Of a stretch of 64,000 nucleotides of DNA, positions 8,811-16,801 are shown piece by piece. The notes beneath the pieces were generated by a model. The model searched no databases and was not told the origin of the DNA. It was given only the letters and a program-made list of their open reading frames with translations. The position numbers and the translations under genes are program-made. Position 1 is the first letter of the stretch, and each line of letters opens with the position of its first letter. The DNA is taken from NCBI RefSeq assembly GCF_028607085.1, contig NZ_CP117411.1, positions 2,480,001 through 2,544,000 of the forward strand. The letters run 5' to 3'. This DNA comes from Sphingomonas naphthae. Its GTDB lineage: Bacteria; Pseudomonadota; Alphaproteobacteria; Sphingomonadales; Sphingomonadaceae.

Positions 8811-9773
8811 ATGACGGGCTGGACCTACCATGGCGGGCGGATCGAGGCGGCGGTGCGCGCCTTTGGGGGCGCGCGCGAGGCGTGGCTCGATCTGTCGACC
8901 GGCATCAATCCCAACGGCTGGCCGGGCGCCGACAGCGTCTCCATCGACTGGCGCGCCCTGCCCGACGAGGGTGCGCTGATAGTGCTGGAGGCAGCTGCGG
9001 CGGAGATGTTCGGCGTCGATCCGCGCTTCGTCTGCGCGCTGCCGGGGAGCGAGATCGGGCTGCGGCTGCTCGGCGACATTCTCCCCGGCGAAGCGGCGCA
9101 TGTCGCGCCGAGCTATCGCACGCATGCCGAGATCGTGGCCGGGTCGCACGCCATCGCGGTGGAGGAAATCCCCGCGCGGATCGCGGCGGGGCGGACGGTG
9201 ATCCTCGCCAATCCCAACAATCCCGACGGGCGGCTGATCGCACCGGCCGACCTGCCCGAAGGGCCGGGCTGGCTGGTGGTGGACGAGGCGTTCGCCGACT
9301 CGCGGCCGGAGGCGAGCATCGCGGCGTCGGTCGGCACGGGCGCGCGGCGGATCGTGTTCCGCTCGTTCGGGAAATTCTTCGGGCTGGCGGGCGCGCGGCT
9401 GGGGTTCGTGATCGCGCCGCCCGCGATCCTCGCCGGCTTTCGCCAGCGCCTGGGGAGCTGGCCGATATCGGCGGCGGCGCTGGCGATCGGGACGGCGGCC
9501 TATCGCGATACGGACTGGATCGCGGCGACACGGCGCGCGCTGCCGGGGCAGGCGGCGGCGCTGGATGCGGTGCTGGCGCGGCACGGGCTGATCGCGCGGG
9601 GGGAATGCCTGCTGTTCCGGCTGGTCGAGACCGAGGATGCCGCGGCGCTGTTCGAGCGGCTGGCGCGGCAGGCGATCCTGACCCGGCCGTTCGATTATGC
9701 GCCCCGCTGGCTGCGGATCGGCTTGCCGGGGGATGCGGCGGGGCTGGATCGGCTGGATCGCGCGCTTGGCTGA
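8811..9773 (+). CDS. cobC: threonine-phosphate decarboxylase (CobC type)
   Basis: PLP enzyme of 320 residues that makes (R)-1-aminopropan-2-ol phosphate from threonine phosphate, the linker between corrin ring and nucleotide loop. It has the class I/II aminotransferase fold: NPNNPDG near residue 137, VVDEAF near 157, and the PLP lysine K188 in RSFGKFFGLAG. The N-terminus HGGRIEAA and LSTGINPNG are typical of CobC/CobD enzymes. I start at the ATG at 8811; an upstream frame remains open but has no family-like sequence. The next gene, cobD, overlaps the stop codon and encodes the synthase that uses this product, so the two form one operon. Confidence 0.94.
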   Translation: MTGWTYHGGRIEAAVRAFGGAREAWLDLSTGINPNGWPGADSVSIDWRALPDEGALIVLEAAAAEMFGVDPRFVCALPGSEIGLRLLGDILPGEAAHVAPSYRTHAEIVAGSHAIAVEEIPARIAAGRTVILANPNNPDGRLIAPADLPEGPGWLVVDEAFADSRPEASIAASVGTGARRIVFRSFGKFFGLAGARLGFVIAPPAILAGFRQRLGSWPISAAALAIGTAAYRDTDWIAATRRALPGQAAALDAVLARHGLIARGECLLFRLVETEDAAALFERLARQAILTRPFDYAPRWLRIGLPGDAAGLDRLDRALG

Positions 9774-10791
9774 GCCGGTCGCCTTGCTGGCGCTGGTGGT
9801 GGAGGCGGCGGTCGGCTGGCCGGGCTGGCTCTATCGCGCGGTGGGGCATCCGGTGGGGCTGTTCGCCTGGGTGATCGAGCGGTGCGAGGCGCGATGGAAC
9901 CGGCCATTGCCCCACACGCCACCGTTCGTGCCGAGCGAAGTCGAGGTACGGAGGCAAGCGGGACCACTTGGAGCACTTCCCTCGACTTCGCTCGGGACGA
10001 ACGGTGAAGGGGGGAAGCGGCTACGGGGTGTCCTGCTCGTCCTGCTCCTCCTCGCGCTGACCATCGGTGGCGGTCTGCTCCTCCAGTTCCTCGCCTATCG
10101 CCTGCTTGGCCCCTTCGGCTGGATCGCCGTCGCCCTGCTCGCCGTGCCCGGCCTCGCGCAGCGGAGCCTCGACGATCATGTCCGCCCCGTCGCCGCCGCG
10201 CTCTCGGCGGGCGATCTGGCGCGTGCCCGGCAGGCGGTGGGGATGATCGTCGGCCGCGACACCGCCGTGCTCGACGAGGCCGGCGTCGCCCGCGCCGCGA
10301 TCGAAAGCCTCGCCGAGAGTTTCTGCGACGGGGTGGTGGCGCCGGCCTTCTGGCTGATCGTCGGCGGGCTGCCCGGCCTGTGGGCCTATAAGGCGATCAA
10401 CACCGCCGATAGCCTGATCGGCCACAAGGAAGCCCGCTGGCGCGCCTTCGGCTGGGCGGCGGCGCGGACGGACGATCTGCTGAACCTGATCCCCGCGCGG
10501 CTGTCGGGCGCGCTGATCTGTCTCGGCGCGATGCGCGGGTGGCGGACGATGCTGCGCGACGCGGGCAACCACGCCTCGCCCAACGCCGGCTGGCCGGAGG
10601 CGGCGATGGCGGGGGCGCTCGGGCGGCGGCTGGCGGGGCCGGTGGCCTATGACGGGGCGGTGCTGGACAAGCCATGGATCGGGGACGGGCCGGTGGAGGC
10701 TTCGGCTCGCGATATACGGCGGGCGCTGGGCTTTTATCGGCGCGCGTGTGGGCTGCTGTGGGTGGCAGCGGCAATGGCACTGATTTTCTAG
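9766..10791 (+). CDS. cobD: adenosylcobinamide-phosphate synthase CobD/CbiB, with in-frame repeat insertion
   Basis: Integral membrane enzyme that attaches aminopropanol (phosphate) to adenosylcobyric acid. Recognisable parts are ALVVEAAVGWPGWLYRAVGHPVG near the start, RDTAVLDEAGVARAAIESLAES, and DGVVAPAFW followed by AYKAINTADSLIGH. I choose a TTG at 9766, which overlaps the cobC stop and gives 341 residues. The stretch from about residue 52 to 80 (PPFVPSEVEV to LGTNGEGG) is encoded by an R1 palindromic repeat at 9921-10005. It sits in the loop after the first helix and keeps the frame open. The family is usually about 310-320 residues, so the excess matches the insertion. Activity is likely but unproven. 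Confidence 0.9.
   Translation: MAEPVALLALVVEAAVGWPGWLYRAVGHPVGLFAWVIERCEARWNRPLPHTPPFVPSEVEVRRQAGPLGALPSTSLGTNGEGGKRLRGVLLVLLLLALTIGGGLLLQFLAYRLLGPFGWIAVALLAVPGLAQRSLDDHVRPVAAALSAGDLARARQAVGMIVGRDTAVLDEAGVARAAIESLAESFCDGVVAPAFWLIVGGLPGLWAYKAINTADSLIGHKEARWRAFGWAAARTDDLLNLIPARLSGALICLGAMRGWRTMLRDAGNHASPNAGWPEAAMAGALGRRLAGPVAYDGAVLDKPWIGDGPVEASARDIRRALGFYRRACGLLWVAAAMALIF
9921..10005. repeat. palindromic repeat, family R1 (copy 2), inside cobD
   Basis: The ends are a perfect 9-bp inverted pair, accgttcgt and acgaacggt. The inner arms (gagcgaagtcgag and ctcgacttcgctc) also pair. The whole element lies within the cobD coding sequence without a stop or frameshift. Confidence 0.88.
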
Positions 10792-10793
10792 CG

Positions 10794-10887
10794 GTCATCC
10801 CCGCGCAGGCGGGGAACCACGTCTCTATCCTTGGGCGGCAGCGTTCGGGGTGGGAGCGATAGGCCCCCGCCTTCGCGGGGGCGACGT
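10794..10887. repeat. paired GC hairpins between convergent cobD and cobS (family R3)
   Basis: Two short palindromes, ccccgcgcaggcgggg and cccccgccttcgcggggg, face each other across about 50 bp and belong to the 'gtc-cccg-cgcaggc' type repeats scattered through the window. They sit between two converging operons and could terminate both. Confidence 0.7.
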
Positions 10888-11591
10888 TATAGGAGGATCG
10901 CCAGCAGCAGGGCGGTTTCGACCAGTTCGATGCCCGCGCCGTGGCCGTCGCCCGAAATGCCACCGATGCGGGCCTTGAGCCACCCACCGAATGCGAGGAT
11001 GGCCGGGGCGGTCACCAGCAGACCCGGCGAAAGCCACGCTGCCCCCGCCAGAACAACCGCCCACGCCACCACGACCGGCCAACCGATCGCCCCTCGGAAG
11101 CGCGCCGCCAATCCCTCGTGCAGCGGTGACAGCCACAGCGTCCACACCAATGGCGCGATGCGCGCGGCGAAGGGGATGAGGGCGAGCGGCCACCACAGCC
11201 CACGCTCGATCACGGCGTGCAGCAGCACCAGCTTGGCGAGCAATTGCAGGCCGATCGCCACCGCGCCGAAGCTGCCGACATGCGGATCGGCGAGCACCGC
11301 CAGCAAACGGTCGCGGCCCTTGTGGGCGGCTCCGGCGGCGTCGGCGAGGTCGGACAGGCCATCGAGGTGGAGCGCGCCCGTCACCGCGACCCACGCCACC
11401 AGCGCGGCCAGCGCGCCGGCCCAGCCGTCGATGCGCAGGCCCGCCCACCCGGCCCCGGCGACGACCGCGCCGACGATCAGCCCGACCGCCGGGAACCAGC
11501 GCATCGATCGCGCGAAATCCCCCGCATCCGCCCGCACCGCCGGCATCGGCAGGCGGGTGAGGAACTGGATGGCGAGGATCAGCCCCTTCAC
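10887..11591 (-). CDS. cobS: adenosylcobinamide-GDP ribazoletransferase (cobalamin synthase)
   Basis: Membrane enzyme of 234 residues that joins adenosylcobinamide-GDP with alpha-ribazole (phosphate), the last step of cobalamin assembly. The family signatures are present: QFLTRLP at the N-terminus, the acidic active-site motif LHLDGLSDLADA near residue 75, and the C-terminal GISGDGHGAGIELVE. About five or six hydrophobic helices follow. The start is a GTG overlapping the upstream phosphatase stop by 4 bp (GTGA), so translation is probably coupled. It is the last gene of the btuB operon. Confidence 0.95.
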   Translation of the reverse strand: MKGLILAIQFLTRLPMPAVRADAGDFARSMRWFPAVGLIVGAVVAGAGWAGLRIDGWAGALAALVAWVAVTGALHLDGLSDLADAAGAAHKGRDRLLAVLADPHVGSFGAVAIGLQLLAKLVLLHAVIERGLWWPLALIPFAARIAPLVWTLWLSPLHEGLAARFRGAIGWPVVVAWAVVLAGAAWLSPGLLVTAPAILAFGGWLKARIGGISGDGHGAGIELVETALLLAILL

Positions 11592-12157
11592 GGAAACAGG
11601 CCCGCGATCTGCGCGAAGGGTCGATCACCGCGCCACAGGCGGAGCGACAGCAAGGCGCCATAGGGCAGGTCGAACGCCCAGAGCTGGCGCTGATCGAAGC
11701 CGCACAGCAGGGCCAGCGCCGCGCGCATCGCACCGCCGTGGGTGACGACGAGCGTCGGCTCCTCCCCCAGCGCGGCGATGGCGGTGCCGACCCGGCCGGT
11801 CAGCGCCGACCAGCGTTCGCCACCCGGCGGGGGAAAGGCATCGGGATCGTTCCAGAAACGGCCGAGCGCTTGCGGCTCGACCGCGCTGGGATGCAGCCCG
11901 TCCCACGCGCCGAAATCCAGCTCGCGCCAGTGGGGGTCGATCGTGAAGGGCAGGCCATCGGCGGCGGCGATGGCCTCGCCGGCCTTGCGCGCGCGGGCGA
12001 GGTGCGAAGCGATCACCCGCGTGACGCCCAGCCCGCTGCCCTGCTGGACACAGGCGGCGATGCCCTCGCGCGTCGGCGCGGCATCGGTGCGGCCCAGCAG
12101 CAGACCGGGGGTTTCGGGCGCGCCGTGGCGCAGGAGGTGGAGAAGGGTTCCGCTCAC
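11588..12157 (-). CDS. histidine phosphatase family protein, probable alpha-ribazole phosphatase
   Basis: Phosphoglycerate-mutase-type phosphatase of 189 residues. The catalytic RHG (LLRHGAPET) is near residue 9, the second catalytic histidine is in VTHGGAM, and an acidic pair lies in HWRELDFGAWDG. In this position, between cobT and cobS, it very likely removes the phosphate from alpha-ribazole phosphate or from adenosylcobalamin phosphate (the CobC role of Salmonella). Note that the gene name cobC is also used for the decarboxylase at 8811, so I give no symbol. The GTG start at 12157 overlaps the cobT stop by 4 bp, and its stop overlaps the cobS start, so three genes are coupled. Confidence 0.88.
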   Translation of the reverse strand: MSGTLLHLLRHGAPETPGLLLGRTDAAPTREGIAACVQQGSGLGVTRVIASHLARARKAGEAIAAADGLPFTIDPHWRELDFGAWDGLHPSAVEPQALGRFWNDPDAFPPPGGERWSALTGRVGTAIAALGEEPTLVVTHGGAMRAALALLCGFDQRQLWAFDLPYGALLSLRLWRGDRPFAQIAGLFP

Positions 12158-13170
12158 GCCGCCCCGGAGACACCCGCCTCGGCGAAGGTGGCCATGCCGT
12201 CGTGCGCGGCGAGCGCCGATCGGATCACGGCCACGGCGACGGCGGCGCCGCTCCCCTCCCCCAGCCGCATGTCGAGGCTGAGCAGCGGCGCGAGGCCGAG
12301 GCGGTCGAGCAGGCGCGCATGGCCGGGCTCGGCCGAGCGGTGGCCGGCGAGGCAATGGGCGGTGATCGCCGGGTTCTCCGACGCCAGCGGGGCGATGGCC
12401 GAGCAGCTGATGAAGCCATCCAACACCACCGGCACGCGCGCGCGCCGCGCGGCGAGGATCGCGCCGGCGATGGCGGCGATCTCGCGCCCGCCGACCCGGC
12501 GCAGCGTCTCGAACGCGGCCACGGGGGCATCGGCGTGGAAGGCGAGCGCGCGATCGACGACGGCCACCTTGCGGGCGATGCCGGCGCTGTCGACGCCCGT
12601 GCCCGGCCCGACCCATTCGGCGGCCGACCCGCCGAAGCTGCGCGCGGCGAGCGCGGCGGCGGCGGTGCTGTTGCCGATGCCCATCTCGCCGACGACGAGC
12701 AGGTCGATGCCCGGCTCGACCATCGCGGCGCCGGCCGAGAGCGCGGCGAGGCAATCGGCCTCGCTCATCGCGGGTTCGGCGGTGAAGTCCGCCGTCGGGC
12801 GATCGAGATCGAGCGCCGCCACCTTCAGCTCCAGCCCGGCGGCGGCGGAGAACGCGTTGATTGCCGCCCCGCCCGCCTGGAAGTTCGCGACCATCTGCGC
12901 GGTGACGCTGGCGGGAAAGGCGCTGACGCCGTGGACGGTGACGCCATGGTTGCCGGCGAAGATCGCCGCCCGCCCGCGTGTGATCGCCGGCCGCTCGCGC
13001 CCCTGCCAGCCCGCCAGGAAGATCGCGATATCCTCCAGGCGGCCGAGCGAGCCGGCGGGCTTGGTGAGCTGCGCCTGCCGATCGCGGGCGGCGGCGGTGG
13101 CGGCGGCGTCGGGCACCGTGAGGTCGGCGAGGGCCGCGTCGAAGGCGGCGAGGCTGTCGAAACGGATCAT
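12154..13170 (-). CDS. cobT: nicotinate-nucleotide--dimethylbenzimidazole phosphoribosyltransferase
   Basis: Cytoplasmic enzyme of 338 residues that activates the lower ligand base as alpha-ribazole 5'-phosphate. The visible signatures are the KPAGSLGRLEDIA motif near residue 37, FAGNHGVTVHGVSAFP near 70, and the C-terminal LDMRLGEGSGAA, which holds the catalytic glutamate. GEMGIGNSTAAAA is also typical. Length matches the family (about 340). The ATG overlaps the stop codon of the DUF1636 gene upstream by 4 bp, and its own stop overlaps the phosphatase start, so it sits in the middle of a tightly coupled operon controlled from the btuB riboswitch or an internal promoter. Confidence 0.96.
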   Translation of the reverse strand: MIRFDSLAAFDAALADLTVPDAAATAAARDRQAQLTKPAGSLGRLEDIAIFLAGWQGRERPAITRGRAAIFAGNHGVTVHGVSAFPASVTAQMVANFQAGGAAINAFSAAAGLELKVAALDLDRPTADFTAEPAMSEADCLAALSAGAAMVEPGIDLLVVGEMGIGNSTAAAALAARSFGGSAAEWVGPGTGVDSAGIARKVAVVDRALAFHADAPVAAFETLRRVGGREIAAIAGAILAARRARVPVVLDGFISCSAIAPLASENPAITAHCLAGHRSAEPGHARLLDRLGLAPLLSLDMRLGEGSGAAVAVAVIRSALAAHDGMATFAEAGVSGAA

Positions 13171-13574
13171 TCGGCGACATATCCCGGTGGCGGCGTGCGC
13201 GTGATGAAATGGCCCTTCACGCCCTCCGGCCAGTCGCGATAGGCCACCCGGCCGTGCGCGCTTTCGGCATAGGAAACGGCATAATCGAGGATCGCCCGCG
13301 CCGTATCTTCATCGGGGGTGAAGCGGCCCATGACATAACCCACCTTGTCGGGCGCGCGCAGGTGGAGGGTGCAGAATTCGGTGCAGGCGAACAGGCAGGC
13401 CATTTCCTGCACGGCGATGCCCACATAGCGCGGGTCGCTGGCCTTCACCGCACGCAGGTGGGCGGCAAGCTGCGCACCGCCCGTCACCCCCGCCGCATCG
13501 GCCTGCGCCAACCGCGACTGGCGACAGGTGTTGCAGGTGACGATCGACGGGCCGTCTTCAACGCGGGTCAGCAT
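13167..13574 (-). CDS. DUF1636 family protein, thioredoxin-like [2Fe-2S]-type metal-binding protein
   Basis: 135 residues with cysteines placed as in thioredoxin-like ferredoxins: CNTC near residue 15 and C-x3-C-x3-C (CLFACTEFC) near 66-74. The family is known from cobalamin gene clusters but has no established biochemical role; an iron-sulfur or metal-delivery or redox role is inference. I start at the ATG at 13574. The frame continues upstream, but that part translates the R1 repeat and is not conserved-looking. The stop overlaps the cobT start by 4 bp (ATGA), tying it to cobalamin synthesis. Confidence 0.85.
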   Translation of the reverse strand: MLTRVEDGPSIVTCNTCRQSRLAQADAAGVTGGAQLAAHLRAVKASDPRYVGIAVQEMACLFACTEFCTLHLRAPDKVGYVMGRFTPDEDTARAILDYAVSYAESAHGRVAYRDWPEGVKGHFITRTPPPGYVAE

Positions 13575-13582
13575 ATCCTCAA

Positions 13583-13653
13583 CCGTTCGTGTCGAGCGAA
13601 GTCGAGACACACGCCGCTGGGGCACGCCCCTCGACTTCGCTCGGGACGAACGG
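13583..13653. repeat. palindromic repeat, family R1 (copy 3)
   Basis: The ends ccgttcgt and acgaacgg pair, as do the inner gtcgagcgaagtcgag and ctcgacttcgctcg. It lies between the membrane-protein gene and the DUF1636 gene in the btuB operon and may attenuate or stabilise the transcript there. Confidence 0.85.
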
Positions 13654-13693
13654 AGATGCGGGGTTCAACACGCCGCATCTCCGCCATCATCGT

Positions 13694-14230
13694 TCAGGCC
13701 GCGACGGGCCGGGCGCCCGTCGCGCGGGGCAGGCCCATGGCGACAAGCGCATGGTAGAGCGCGAGCAGGCCGATCAGGATCGCCCCGTTGCGCGCGAACT
13801 GGCGCAGCAGCACATCGGCCGTGAAGGCCGCGCCCACTTCGCCCATGCCGATCGCGAAGACCAGCACGACCAGCTTGAACACCACGAAGCCGGCGACATA
13901 GGCCAGCGCCAGCTTCGCCGCGAGCGGTGCCCGCGCGATGCGGCCGGACCCCGCCGAGGCGACGAGGGCGGCGGCGACCGCCCCCAGCCCCAGCGCGACC
14001 GCCCAGCCGATATTCTCCCCGCTCAGCGGATAGCCCATCACGCAGAAGCCGGTCGCCTGCGAGACGACCCAGGTGGCCAGCATCAGCGCCACGCCATCGC
14101 GCGCCCGCATATGCACCGCCGCCAGCGCGGCGAGCGCCGGGAAGGGTGTGGCGCAGGAGAGGATCAGCGTGGTCGCCGTGCTGGCCAAGGTCAGCAGCAC
14201 GATCCACAAGGTCGACGCACGATCGGTCAT
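13694..14230 (-). CDS. unassigned integral membrane protein of the B12 locus
   Basis: 178 residues with about five predicted helices (for example TLWIVLLTLASTATTLI, GVALMLATWVVSQATGF, LAYVAGFVVFKLVVLVFAI). A striking central segment contains CATPFPALAALAAVHM and ATGFCVMGYPLSGENIGW. I do not recognise a named family. It starts 14 bp after the btuB stop and shares its riboswitch leader, so it is probably made when cobalamin is scarce. Possible roles are an inner-membrane corrinoid or cobalt transporter or a partner of BtuB; none is shown by the sequence. No ATPase gene (btuD-like) is adjacent. The ATG at 14230 follows directly on a purine-rich gaggggaaagcg stretch. Confidence 0.75.
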   Translation of the reverse strand: MTDRASTLWIVLLTLASTATTLILSCATPFPALAALAAVHMRARDGVALMLATWVVSQATGFCVMGYPLSGENIGWAVALGLGAVAAALVASAGSGRIARAPLAAKLALAYVAGFVVFKLVVLVFAIGMGEVGAAFTADVLLRQFARNGAILIGLLALYHALVAMGLPRATGARPVAA

Positions 14231-14244
14231 CGCTTTCCCCTCCA

Positions 14245-16221
14245 TCAGAAGCGGCCCCGCACGCCGGCGTAGATGCTGCGGCCGAGCGTGCCGTAGCGGC
14301 TTGCGGTCATGTAGCTCTTGTCGAACACATTCTCGGCGCGCGCAAACAGCTTGAGCGCGGGCGACAGGGCGAACTCGCCGCGCAGATCGACGAGCGTATA
14401 GCCGTCGAGCCGGGTGGCGTTGCTCGCATTGTCGAAGCTGTGGCCCGACCAGCGCACGGCGGCGCCCGTCGTCAGCCCGAAGCCCCAATCATAGCTGAAC
14501 GATCCGTTCGCCATGTTGCGCGGGCGGCGCGGCAGCCAGCGGCCGAAATTGGCGGTGCCGACCGAGCGATCCTCCGCCACCGTCCAGGTATAATTGCCGT
14601 CGATCACTAGGCCCTCGATCGGGCGGGCCGAGGCCGCCGCCTCGATGCCGTGCGCCTTGGCGCGGGCGACGTTGGCATAATAGCCGAAGCGCCGCGTCGT
14701 GGTGCCCGGCGTGAAGCAGAGCGGGTTGGTCGAGGTGGTCGAGCAGCTCGAATAGATGATCTGGTCGGTCGTCTTGCGCTCGAAATAGCTGCCGCCGATG
14801 CTGATCCTGTCATCCAGGAAGCGCTGCTCGACGCCCGCTTCCCAGCCATGCGCCTGCTCGGGGTTGAGCGCGGTGTTCCCATATTCGGAGAAGAGCTGGT
14901 AGAGCGACGGCGCCTTGAAGCCCTCCGCATAGCTGGCACGGACGATCGTGCCGGTCGGCAGTGCCCAGGCACCGCCCGCCGCGAAGAGGGTCTTGCCCCC
15001 GAAGCGGCTGTGATCGTCATGGCGCAGGCCACCCGTCAGCGTCAGGCCCGTCACCGGCACGACGCTCAGCTGGCCATAGACGCTGGTGATCTCGGCCTTG
15101 CCGCGCGCGGGCGCCGGAATCGGCACGGCGAGAGAGGCCGACGGCGAGACGCTGCGGAAGCGGCTGTTCTCATTCTCCACCCCGAACAGCGCCGTGATGC
15201 CGTCGGTGAAGGCAAAGCTGCCCTGATATTCGATCCGCTTGTTCTTGCCGGCGGCATCGAACGTCTTGGTGCGCGCCAGCGTCGGATTGAAATTGTCGCG
15301 ATCGGTATCGGTGTAACCATAGCCGATGCGGTTGCGGAACCGCCCGCCCATCAGATCGACCTTCAGGCCCGCGTAACCCACGAATTCCTTGTTGAGCGAG
15401 AATTCCTGGCTGTCGCCCGCGAAGCCGTCGATATCGACATGGCCGCGGGAATAATAAGAGCGCAGGTCGGCGGTGACACCCTCGGCCAGATCGAGTTCGA
15501 CGCGGCCCTGGATGTTGCGGTTGGTATAACCATCCTTCTCGCGCCCGCCGGCCGAGGGGGCGATGGCGGAGATGCCGTCGGTGGTGAAGCTCTGGCCGCC
15601 CAGACGCCAGCGCAGCGGCCCCTGCTTGCCGCCGATTGCGGCGCGCGCGGAGGCGGTGCGGCGCGATCCGGCCTCGAGATCGAAGCTGCCTTCCAGATCC
15701 TTCTGCGGGCCGGGGGTCACGATGTTGACCACGCCGCCGATAGCCTGGCTGCCCCACAGGATCGATTGCGGCCCGCGCAGCACCTCGATGCGCGCGGCGT
15801 CGCCGGTCAGCAGATTGGCGAAGTTGAAGCCGCCGCCGGTGGACGACGGATCGTTGAGCTTGACGCCATCAATGACGACGACGGTCTGGTCGGTCTCGGC
15901 GCCACGGATGCGCAGCGAGGTCGCCGTGCCGTAGCCGCCGTTGCGCGAGATGCTGACGCCGGGCGTGCGCAGCAGGAGTTCGGTGACCCCCATGTCCTGC
16001 GCGCGATCGATCGCGGCCTTGTCGAGCACGGTGACCGAGGAGGCCACCTGATCGCGGTTCACTGCCGAGCGCGTCGCCGTGACGATGATGGCGGCGGCAT
16101 CAGCCTCGTTCGCGGCGGCGGCATCGGCCGGGGGCGCGACCTGAGGCGCGTCGGCGGCGTGCGCCGGGCTGAGGGAAACGGTCGCCAGCAACAGGGCGAC
16201 GGAGGAAATAGACGTCTTCAT
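14245..16221 (-). CDS. btuB: TonB-dependent vitamin B12 receptor
   Basis: Outer-membrane 22-strand barrel of 658 residues for uptake of cobalamin and other corrinoids. A signal peptide (residues 1-22, ending AHA) precedes a TonB box-like IIVTATR. The plug has TPGVSISRNGG, LRIRGAETDQT, VVIDGVKLND and IEVLRGPQS, all typical of BtuB. The barrel ends with the usual C-terminal Phe (GVRGRF). A cobalamin riboswitch lies about 170 bp upstream on the same strand, so expression should fall when cobalamin is plentiful. The downstream genes (membrane protein, DUF1636, cobT, phosphatase, cobS) run in the same direction. The start is the ATG at 16221, which begins a good signal peptide. Confidence 0.95.
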   Translation of the reverse strand: MKTSISSVALLLATVSLSPAHAADAPQVAPPADAAAANEADAAAIIVTATRSAVNRDQVASSVTVLDKAAIDRAQDMGVTELLLRTPGVSISRNGGYGTATSLRIRGAETDQTVVVIDGVKLNDPSSTGGGFNFANLLTGDAARIEVLRGPQSILWGSQAIGGVVNIVTPGPQKDLEGSFDLEAGSRRTASARAAIGGKQGPLRWRLGGQSFTTDGISAIAPSAGGREKDGYTNRNIQGRVELDLAEGVTADLRSYYSRGHVDIDGFAGDSQEFSLNKEFVGYAGLKVDLMGGRFRNRIGYGYTDTDRDNFNPTLARTKTFDAAGKNKRIEYQGSFAFTDGITALFGVENENSRFRSVSPSASLAVPIPAPARGKAEITSVYGQLSVVPVTGLTLTGGLRHDDHSRFGGKTLFAAGGAWALPTGTIVRASYAEGFKAPSLYQLFSEYGNTALNPEQAHGWEAGVEQRFLDDRISIGGSYFERKTTDQIIYSSCSTTSTNPLCFTPGTTTRRFGYYANVARAKAHGIEAAASARPIEGLVIDGNYTWTVAEDRSVGTANFGRWLPRRPRNMANGSFSYDWGFGLTTGAAVRWSGHSFDNASNATRLDGYTLVDLRGEFALSPALKLFARAENVFDKSYMTASRYGTLGRSIYAGVRGRF

Positions 16222-16387
16222 GGCAACATGATCCCACCACTTTTGGCCGCGTGCCGGGTGGATCGATGCGCTGGAACGGAACCCCCGCCGACACATCGCC
16301 CCGCCCGATACGCGGTCCGATCATGTCGTCTCTCGGGTTTACCCCCGTTCGCCCGGAACACCCTGTCCGCACGAAGGACGACCGCGA

Positions 16388-16570
16388 CGGGCAGGTCTCC
16401 TGGCTCACGGGTCAACGCCGCTTCGCACCGCCTTCTCAGGATCGTGAGATCCCAATGGCCTGTGGCGCGATGGCTCGCCGCTTACAGTTGCAGGGGCAGC
16501 CGGGGCTTATCCACCCCATTCCCTTTTCATCCCCGTCGCCGGGGAACCTGTCGCGGGGTGGCCCTTACGG
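16388..16570 (-). promoter_or_regulatory. cobalamin riboswitch of the btuB operon
   Basis: Read on the minus strand, the order of conserved blocks is right: a 5' hairpin around ggttccccgg, aaaagggaa, ggtggataagcc, the strongly conserved ctgcccctgcaactgtaag core, and the B12 box gtgagccaggagacctgccc at 16389-16408. It lies about 170 bp upstream of btuB and should repress the operon when adenosylcobalamin binds. Confidence 0.95.
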
Positions 16571-16610
16571 GGGGTGGGGTGGCGCGTCAATGTGGAGGCT
16601 TCCCCCAATT

Positions 16611-16724
16611 CGTCGCCCCAGCGAAAGCTGAGGCCTCGGGCGGTGCGGCACCCGGCTCGGGAGCCATCCCGATCCTCCATCACATCTCCAGCCTCGCGAG
16701 GCCCCAGCTTTCGCTGGGGCGACG
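16611..16724. repeat. long inverted repeat (family R3) between phoH and the B12 riboswitch
   Basis: The arms cgtcgccccagcgaaagct and agctttcgctggggcgacg are complementary, with about 75 bp between them. They can form a large cruciform or RNA stem at the 3' end of phoH. The rest of the 580 bp between btuB and phoH is the riboswitch and leader; I see no gene there. Confidence 0.82.
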
Positions 16725-16801
16725 TAGAGTTTGGCGTTGCGGCGATGGCGGGCTCGGGACATCGCGAACACCCCGCCATCGCCACAACGATATCGCGGGC
16801 C

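Noticed and set aside
13575-13625. N-terminal extension of the DUF1636 gene
   Set aside because: These codons translate the R1 repeat; the ATG at 13574 begins the family-like sequence.
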